DNA of 11,002 bases from Proteobacteria bacterium UBA2996 (GTDB taxonomy: Bacteria; Pseudomonadota; Gammaproteobacteria; Arenicellales; UBA868), in NCBI GenBank assembly GCA_002346525.1, contig DDZY01000117.1:3726-14727 (forward strand), in the 5' to 3' direction. Below the pieces are notes generated by a model, which worked only from the letters and a program-made list of their open reading frames with translations, had not been told where the DNA came from and ran no database searches. The position numbers were made by a program, and so were the translations under genes. Shown here one piece after another: positions 6,403 to 11,002 of this stretch (the first letter of the stretch is position 1; every line of letters begins with the position of its first letter).

Positions 6403-8709
6403 ATGCCAGCGACTGCACGGCGGAAACCGACATCGAAATCCAAAAAGACGAAGCGCCCTGCTGCAGCGGCACGAGTCAGCACGCGCAAACACGAGACCGT
6501 GCCGGTCTCTGCGTTTACCGAACGCTCTTACCTCAATTACTCCATGTACGTGGTGCTCGACAGAGCACTGCCGAGCCTTGCCGACGGCCTGAAACCCGTT
6601 CAAAGACGGATTGTGTACGCCATGTCCGAGTTGGGCTTGGCGGCGTCGTCAAAGTATAAGAAATCCGCCCGAACCGTAGGAGATGTCCTGGGCAAGTTTC
6701 ATCCGCATGGGGATTCGGCCTGCTATGAGGCGATGGTGTTGATGGCGCAGCCGTTCAGTTTTCGCTACCCCCTTGTGGATGGGCAGGGTAACTGGGGCTC
6801 CCAGGATGATCCGCGGTCGTTTGCGGCGATGCGCTATACCGAAGCCCGGCTTTCCGGCTTTGCTGAGATGTTGTTGTCGGAACTGGGTCAGGGTACCGTG
6901 GATTGGGGTCTTAACTTTGACGGGACGCTGCGTGAGCCCCGGCTGCTGCCGGCACGTTTGCCCAATGTCCTGCTCAACGGAAGTTCCGGCATTGCGGTTG
7001 GGATGGCGACCGATATCCCGCCGCACAACCTCAGAGAGGTCGTCAGTGCCGCCATCCGTCTGCTGGGCAATAGTCGGACTACGCTGAATCAGTTGTGTGA
7101 GCATATCCAGGGACCGGATTTCCCGACCGAGGCGGAGATCGTGACACCAGTGGAGGAGATCCGCGAGGTATACCGCACCGGATATGGCTCAGTGCGTCAG
7201 CGGGCAGTGTGGCGCACGGAGGGCGCTGATATCGTCATCGCAGCCTTGCCCTATCAAGTGTCCGGAGAGCGGATTATTGAACAGGTGGCGACACAGATGT
7301 CGTCAAAGAAACTGCCCATCGTGGATGATATTCGGGACGAGTCAGATCACGAGAATCCCACCCGGATCGTTATTGAACCCCGATCCAACCGGGTCGATAA
7401 AGCGGCGTTAATGGATCATCTCTTTGCCACAACCTCTCTTGAACAGAGTTACCGGATCAACATGAATATGATCGGCCTTGACGGCCGGCCTAAAGTGTTT
7501 GACCTCAAGAGCACACTCATGGAATGGCTGGAGTTTCGGTTATCTACCGTCAAGCGGCGACTTCAGTTTCGACTCGACCGGGTCGTTAAACGCCTGCACA
7601 TTCTGGACGGACTCCTCATTGCCTTCCTGAATCTCGATGCCGTCATCAAGATCATCCGACAGGAAGAAGAGCCAAAGAAAGTCCTGATGAAGCGGTTCAA
7701 GCTGAGTGAGGCCCAGGCAGAGGCCATCCTGGAGTTGAAGTTGCGGCATCTGGCCAAACTTGAAGAGATGAAGATTAATGGGGAGCAGCAGGAGTTGGCC
7801 CGTGAGAAGGCAGAACTTCAGAAAATCCTGAAGTCGCGTGATCGCCTGAAAAAGGTGGTGGGTAAGGAACTCATGGCTGACGCTGAGGATTTCGGCGATG
7901 ACAGGCGCTCGCCTCTTGTCGTGCGGGATGCGCCCCAGGCGCTCAGCGAGACAGCCCTGATTCCCTCGGAGCCCATCACTGTGGTCTTATCACGCAATGG
8001 ATGGATCCGGGCGGCCAAGGGAACGGATATTGATCCACGAGAACTGGCTTACCGTGGAGATGATGGATATCTGCATTCCGGCCCGGGGCGAACAAATCAG
8101 CCTTTGTTATGTATTGATTCTACCGGGCGGGTATATGGTCTGCGCTCTCATGAACTGCCCTCCGCCAGGAGCCTCGGCGAGCCGGTCGCCAAGCAATTGA
8201 AACCGCCCGCGGGCGCAACGTTCTGCGGCATCATGATAGGTGAAAACAATAGCCGTTTTCTTTTGGCTTCCGACGCCGGATATGGTTTCGTGGCGACCCT
8301 AGAGGATCTGCTGACCCGAAACAAGTCAGGCAAAGCGGTTCTCAGCGCACGCGGTGCCGGGGTGCTGTCACCACAGCGCGTGTTTGAGTACGAGGACGAC
8401 TGGGTTGCCGCCATCACAGATACCGGACGTCTTTTGATTTTCCCGTTGGCGGAACTGCCGCTGCTGCCAAAGGGAAAGGGCGTTAAACTGGTCAATATTC
8501 CCGGGGCACGCCATAAGGCGGGAGAAGAGAAACTGGTGGGGATCGCTGTGTTCCGTGAAGGCGATGCGCTGCGTCTTTATGCGGGGAAGCAGAGCATGCG
8601 TCTAAAGCCCTCGGATATCGATACCTTTGCCGGGTCGCGGGCGCAGCGGGGCAGGGCACTGCCCCGGGGATACCAGCGCCCGACGGCAATCGAAACCATT
8701 GTGGCGTAA
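6403..8709 (+). CDS. parC: DNA topoisomerase IV subunit A (ParC)
   Basis: ParC is the DNA-cutting and rejoining subunit of topoisomerase IV, which with ParE decatenates daughter chromosomes. The 768-residue product follows E. coli ParC (752) through its length. It has the Y-L-N-Y-S-M-Y-V entry (43-50), the quinolone-resistance region with S105 and E109 in H-P-H-G-D-S-A-C-Y-E-A (both wild type), catalytic R144-Y145 in A-A-M-R-Y-T-E, G-I-A-V-G-M-A-T-D-I-P-P-H-N (195-208), the coiled-coil arm L-K-L-R-H-L-A-K-L-E-E-M-K (about 447-459), and a degenerate C-terminal beta-pinwheel. The absence of a GyrA box supports ParC over GyrA. The catalytic Tyr is 25 residues later than in E. coli because of a Lys/Arg/Ala-rich N-terminal tail (3-30). 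The ATG at 6403 is backed by an AGG seven bases upstream; a GTG at 6499 would remove the tail. No parE is present in the window. Confidence 0.97.
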   Translation: MPATARRKPTSKSKKTKRPAAAARVSTRKHETVPVSAFTERSYLNYSMYVVLDRALPSLADGLKPVQRRIVYAMSELGLAASSKYKKSARTVGDVLGKFHPHGDSACYEAMVLMAQPFSFRYPLVDGQGNWGSQDDPRSFAAMRYTEARLSGFAEMLLSELGQGTVDWGLNFDGTLREPRLLPARLPNVLLNGSSGIAVGMATDIPPHNLREVVSAAIRLLGNSRTTLNQLCEHIQGPDFPTEAEIVTPVEEIREVYRTGYGSVRQRAVWRTEGADIVIAALPYQVSGERIIEQVATQMSSKKLPIVDDIRDESDHENPTRIVIEPRSNRVDKAALMDHLFATTSLEQSYRINMNMIGLDGRPKVFDLKSTLMEWLEFRLSTVKRRLQFRLDRVVKRLHILDGLLIAFLNLDAVIKIIRQEEEPKKVLMKRFKLSEAQAEAILELKLRHLAKLEEMKINGEQQELAREKAELQKILKSRDRLKKVVGKELMADAEDFGDDRRSPLVVRDAPQALSETALIPSEPITVVLSRNGWIRAAKGTDIDPRELAYRGDDGYLHSGPGRTNQPLLCIDSTGRVYGLRSHELPSARSLGEPVAKQLKPPAGATFCGIMIGENNSRFLLASDAGYGFVATLEDLLTRNKSGKAVLSARGAGVLSPQRVFEYEDDWVAAITDTGRLLIFPLAELPLLPKGKGVKLVNIPGARHKAGEEKLVGIAVFREGDALRLYAGKQSMRLKPSDIDTFAGSRAQRGRALPRGYQRPTAIETIVA

Positions 8710-8733
8710 CGATGTCCTGGTGGGTCGTATCTT

Positions 8734-8739
8734 AGGAAG
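8734..8739 (+). promoter_or_regulatory. ribosome binding site of the gene after parC
   Basis: AGGAAG lies 8 bases before the ATG at 8748. This favours that start over the in-frame GTG at 8739, which overlaps the site itself. Confidence 0.65.
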
Positions 8740-8747
8740 TGACGTTC

Positions 8748-9083
8748 ATGAAGATGACGGTTCGAACCCCCTCCCGCCCGACTATGGAGCCGACCGAGCC
8801 GCTTTATCAACGGGTGCCGACCCGTGCGGAGGACGGCACCCTCTACAGTGACTTTATGGTGCTGATTCCCCGAATACGTGAGCTGCCCGAAGTCGAGATG
8901 GCACAGCGGGTATCAGGGCTGCAGGCAGTGCTCGGCCGCTACCGTCAGGTGGTATTCGCTGACCTAAATGTCAGGCTGAATCTGCTTTGGGTGACGGTCA
9001 TCCCGGAACGGGGTCTCATTCCTGATTTGATCAGCGCGCTGCGCCAGAGAGTTCCCGAAGTCCGACTCGTCGGGCATGAGTAA
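8748..9083 (+). CDS. unidentified small protein, predicted ferredoxin-like fold
   Basis: I do not recognise a named family. The 111-residue product has a proline- and threonine-rich leader (1-32) followed by a compact domain whose pattern reads beta-alpha-beta-beta-alpha-beta: strand D-F-M-V-L-I-P (35-41), an amphipathic helix (48-65), strands R-Q-V-V-F-A-D (66-72) and V-R-L-N-L-L-W-V-T-V-I-P (75-86), a helix G-L-I-P-D-L-I-S-A-L-R-Q-R (89-101), and a final strand E-V-R-L-V-G (104-109). That order is the ferredoxin-like or ACT-like arrangement used by small-molecule-sensing and protein-interaction domains. No catalytic motif, cysteine, signal peptide or membrane segment is seen. It starts 38 bases after the parC stop without a terminator between them, so it is probably co-transcribed with parC. 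A good Shine-Dalgarno and a fold-like hydrophobic pattern make it a credible gene. Function unknown. Confidence 0.75.
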   Translation: MKMTVRTPSRPTMEPTEPLYQRVPTRAEDGTLYSDFMVLIPRIRELPEVEMAQRVSGLQAVLGRYRQVVFADLNVRLNLLWVTVIPERGLIPDLISALRQRVPEVRLVGHE

Positions 9084-9102
9084 GCCGCAACCGAGGCAAC
9101 TC

Positions 9103-10479
9103 TTAAAACGGTAGTGTGAGTGCCGGCCGCAGGGCCAGAATCTGCTCGCGGTAAAGGTCCTGAATTCGTTCCAGCGCAGAAGCCGTGTCTGCCTCAAAGC
9201 GCAGAATCACGGTCGGTGTTGTGTTCGACGCCCGCGCGAGACCGAAACCGTCTTCAAAATCCACACGTACCCCGTCAATGTTGCAGACCGAACCGCCGGA
9301 GAAATTGCTGTTGGCAACAAGCTCTTGGATGAGAGCATGATGCTCTCCTTCGTTCATTTCGACTCGAAGTTCGGGTGTGTTCACGGTGTCGGGAATTTCA
9401 GCGAAGACAGTACTTGGCGGCCTGTCATCACCCGATAGCACTTCGCACAGTCGGGCGGCAGCATACAGCGCGTCATCAAAGCCGTACCAGCGCTCCTTGA
9501 AGAAGAGGTGGCCGCTCATCTCGCCGCCAAATGCGCCGCCTGTTTCCCTCAGCTTCGCCTTGATGAACGAGTGCCCCGTCTTCCACATCAGGGCCTCGCC
9601 TCCGGCATCCTCGATGGCTTTGGGCAATAGCCGTGTGCACTTGACGTCATAAAGGATCTTGGCGCCGGGATTGCGGGCCAGGATGTCACGGGCAAAGAGG
9701 ATCATCTGCCGGTCCGGCCAGATCACCTGGCCCGCGTCAGTGACCACACCCAGGCGGTCACCATCGCCGTCAAACGCGAGCCCTAAGTCAGCTTTCTCTA
9801 TTTGTACGGCTTCGATGAGCTGCACAAGATTATCGGCAACGCTGGGGTCGGGATGATGATTGGGGAAAGTGCCGTCAATGTCACTGTAAAGTTCAACAAC
9901 CTCACAGCTGATGTCGCGCATCAATTGCGGCGCTGCCATGCCGGCGACGCCGTTCCCGCAGTCGGTGATCACCTTGAGCGGGCGCTTTAGCTGGATATCT
10001 CCCGCGACCCGCTGCATGTATGTCGGAACGACGTCTTCGCTTCGCCGCGCTCCCTGACCTTCGGCAAAGGACTGTGTCTCAATCCGTTTACGTAAATCCT
10101 GAATGCGTTCGGCTGCCAGCGTATGGGTGCCGATCATGATCTTGAGGCCGTTGTAGTCGGGCGGGTTGTGGCTCCCAGTGACTGAAACGGCGGAGCCGAT
10201 ATCGAGCGCATGTGTGGCGAAGTAGGTCAGGGGTGTCGGCACCATCCCGATATCGACCGCATCGCAGCCGGTGGCGCAGATGCCCTCTATCAGAGCGTCT
10301 GAAATAGCGGGACCTGAGAGGCGGCCATCCCTGCCGATCACCACCGCGCTATCCCCGGCAGAGAGCGCCTCGGAGCCTACAGCCCGCCCGATCTGTTCGA
10401 CGATCTGGAGAGTGAGAGAGTGCCCTACGATTCCGCGGATATCGTAGGCCTTGAAAATTTCAGGATGCGGGACCGGCAT
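9103..10479 (-). CDS. algC: phosphomannomutase/phosphoglucomutase (AlgC type)
   Basis: This alpha-D-phosphohexomutase interconverts the 6- and 1-phosphates of mannose and glucose, feeding GDP-mannose and UDP/dTDP-glucose for polysaccharide and lipopolysaccharide synthesis. The 458-residue product matches the Pseudomonas aeruginosa enzyme with a constant offset of five: phosphoserine S103 (S108) in T-G-S-H-N-P-P, the metal loop D237-G-D-G-D241 (D242-D246), H303 (H308), the sugar-recognition loop G-G-E-M-S-G-H with E320, S322 and H324 (325, 327, 329), and the phosphate-binding R416-x-S-N-T420 (421-425). K280 and the K-A-Y-D-I-R-G start (10-16) also agree, so all four domains are intact. The E-M-S loop favours PMM/PGM over GlmM. 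The ATG at 10479 has no evident Shine-Dalgarno but directly precedes the conserved N-terminus. It converges on the small gene after parC, leaving 19 bases. Confidence 0.95.
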   Translation of the reverse strand: MPVPHPEIFKAYDIRGIVGHSLTLQIVEQIGRAVGSEALSAGDSAVVIGRDGRLSGPAISDALIEGICATGCDAVDIGMVPTPLTYFATHALDIGSAVSVTGSHNPPDYNGLKIMIGTHTLAAERIQDLRKRIETQSFAEGQGARRSEDVVPTYMQRVAGDIQLKRPLKVITDCGNGVAGMAAPQLMRDISCEVVELYSDIDGTFPNHHPDPSVADNLVQLIEAVQIEKADLGLAFDGDGDRLGVVTDAGQVIWPDRQMILFARDILARNPGAKILYDVKCTRLLPKAIEDAGGEALMWKTGHSFIKAKLRETGGAFGGEMSGHLFFKERWYGFDDALYAAARLCEVLSGDDRPPSTVFAEIPDTVNTPELRVEMNEGEHHALIQELVANSNFSGGSVCNIDGVRVDFEDGFGLARASNTTPTVILRFEADTASALERIQDLYREQILALRPALTLPF

Positions 10480-10604
10480 AGGCCGGATTGTAGCCTGAGA
10501 CCGAGGTGTTTCAGAGTCTGCTAGACACGGTACCGGCGATGATTTAGCCTTTACCTAGGGAGTTAGTGCCCTGAGAATTTCTAAACAATTAAAGGAGGGG
10601 ATCA
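10480..10604. promoter_or_regulatory. divergent intergenic region between phosphohexomutase and substrate-binding protein genes
   Basis: This 125-base gap must hold promoters for both flanking genes. On the minus strand a TACAAT (10492-10487) is a good -10 for the phosphohexomutase, with only a poor -35; it would place the transcript start almost at the ATG. On the plus strand the best pair is TTTACC (10550-10555) and GAGAAT (10573-10578) with 17-base spacing, each 4 of 6 matches and therefore weak. An inverted pair CAGA-G-TCTG (10512-10520), flanked by GTGT (10506-10509) and ACAC (10525-10528), could be a regulator site. A small AGGG/CCCT hairpin lies near 10557-10572 without a following T run. 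Confidence 0.35.
10591..10600 (+). promoter_or_regulatory. strong ribosome binding site of the substrate-binding protein
   Basis: The run AAAGGAGGGG contains a full AGGAGG (10593-10598) six bases before the ATG at 10605. It is the strongest Shine-Dalgarno noted in the window and fits a highly expressed periplasmic binding protein. Confidence 0.75.
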
Positions 10605-11002
10605 ATGACACAAAGCAAAGAATTTATTGCCCGGCTTCAGGATGGGCAGTTTACCCGCCGCCAGGCACTCAAGGCCCTGGGGGCCATGGGGTTTGCCGTT
10701 GGCGCCGTGCCGCTGGGAATGCGCTCTGCACTGGCTGCCGATAACGCCACGTACTTCACCTGGGGCGGCTACGATGATGATGGCATGTTCGCGCCGTATA
10801 TCGCCCAGCATGGAGGGCCGCCTAACTATGTGACATTTGGGGATGCCGAAGAAGGATTCACCAAGATGAAAGCGGGCTTTGTGGTCGATGTCACCCACCC
10901 ATGCTCTAACGATATACCACGCTGGAAGGATTCGGGCATGTTCCAGGGGATGGACAAATCGCGACTGTCTTCCTATGGCGATCTTTTTGGCGCCCTGGTT
11001 AA
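10605..11002 (+). CDS. Tat-exported polyamine-type ABC transporter substrate-binding protein, 3' end outside window
   Basis: The visible 132 codons encode the N-terminus of a periplasmic solute-binding protein of the spermidine/putrescine (PotD/PotF) class, which delivers its ligand to an ABC importer. Residues 1-44 form a twin-arginine signal: T17-R-R-Q-A-L-K23 fits the S/T-R-R-x-F-L-K consensus except for Ala in place of Phe, followed by a Gly/Ala-rich hydrophobic stretch (24-39) and an A-L-A cleavage motif (42-44). The mature part begins near A45 with T-Y-F-T-W-G-G-Y-D (49-57), the strand that opens this fold, and continues through a K-M-K-A-G-F-V-V-D-V segment and H-P-C-S-N-D (near 102-107). 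No lipoprotein cysteine box is seen. The frame is open to the last base, so the gene is cut by the window edge. Permease and ATPase genes may follow. The ligand is inferred only at class level. Confidence 0.85.
   Translation, partial: MTQSKEFIARLQDGQFTRRQALKALGAMGFAVGAVPLGMRSALAADNATYFTWGGYDDDGMFAPYIAQHGGPPNYVTFGDAEEGFTKMKAGFVVDVTHPCSNDIPRWKDSGMFQGMDKSRLSSYGDLFGALV

Noticed and set aside
6691..6740. Possible quinolone-resistance substitutions in ParC
   Set aside because: The key positions corresponding to E. coli S80 and E84 (S105 and E109 here) are wild type.
1..11002. Mobile element, phage, CRISPR, defence system or RNA gene
   Set aside because: Reading both strands gave no transposase, integrase, repeat array, terminal inverted repeats, tRNA-like cloverleaf or rRNA segment; gaps between genes are short and hold only promoter-like elements.

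Overview
The window looks like ordinary chromosomal sequence from a gammaproteobacterium. Its ParC reads almost motif for motif like enterobacterial topoisomerase IV subunit A. Its phosphomannomutase matches the Pseudomonas AlgC active site position for position, and its ADP-ribose pyrophosphatase follows the E. coli NudF pattern. Coding density is high, base composition is moderately GC-rich, and most gaps are under 100 bases. I see no rRNA, tRNA, CRISPR array, insertion sequence, phage gene or transposon end. The genus cannot be named from the sequence alone.

Layout, left to right. (1) 1-831 (+) is the 3' part of moaA (molybdenum cofactor synthesis). It converges on moeB (847-1605, -), a second molybdenum cofactor gene, which follows a GNAT acetyltransferase (1688-2149, -). 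(2) 2209-3691 (+) holds a closely spaced pair: a beta-hydroxyacid dehydrogenase with an NADP-type cofactor signature and an isochorismatase-family cysteine hydrolase. (3) 3713-6375 (-) is a compact three-gene set transcribed leftward: a YbaK/ProX-type prolyl-tRNA editing protein, an amidase-signature hydrolase and a NudF-type Nudix hydrolase, joined by an 8-base overlap and a 4-base gap. (4) 6403-9083 (+) is parC with an unusually basic N-terminal extension, followed by a 111-residue unidentified protein predicted to have a ferredoxin-like fold. (5) 9103-10479 (-) is phosphomannomutase/phosphoglucomutase, divergent from (6) 10605-11002 (+), the start of a Tat-exported polyamine-type substrate-binding protein cut off by the window end.

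Functionally the window mixes core functions (molybdenum cofactor, chromosome decatenation, nucleotide-sugar precursors, aminoacyl-tRNA proofreading, ADP-ribose removal) with small-molecule catabolism and uptake (amidase, dehydrogenase, isochorismatase-like hydrolase, polyamine-type binding protein). No single new system spans the region. The parts most worth following up are the unidentified protein behind parC, the basic tail of ParC, the editing/amidase/Nudix operon, and the promoter arrangement in the two divergent intergenic regions.
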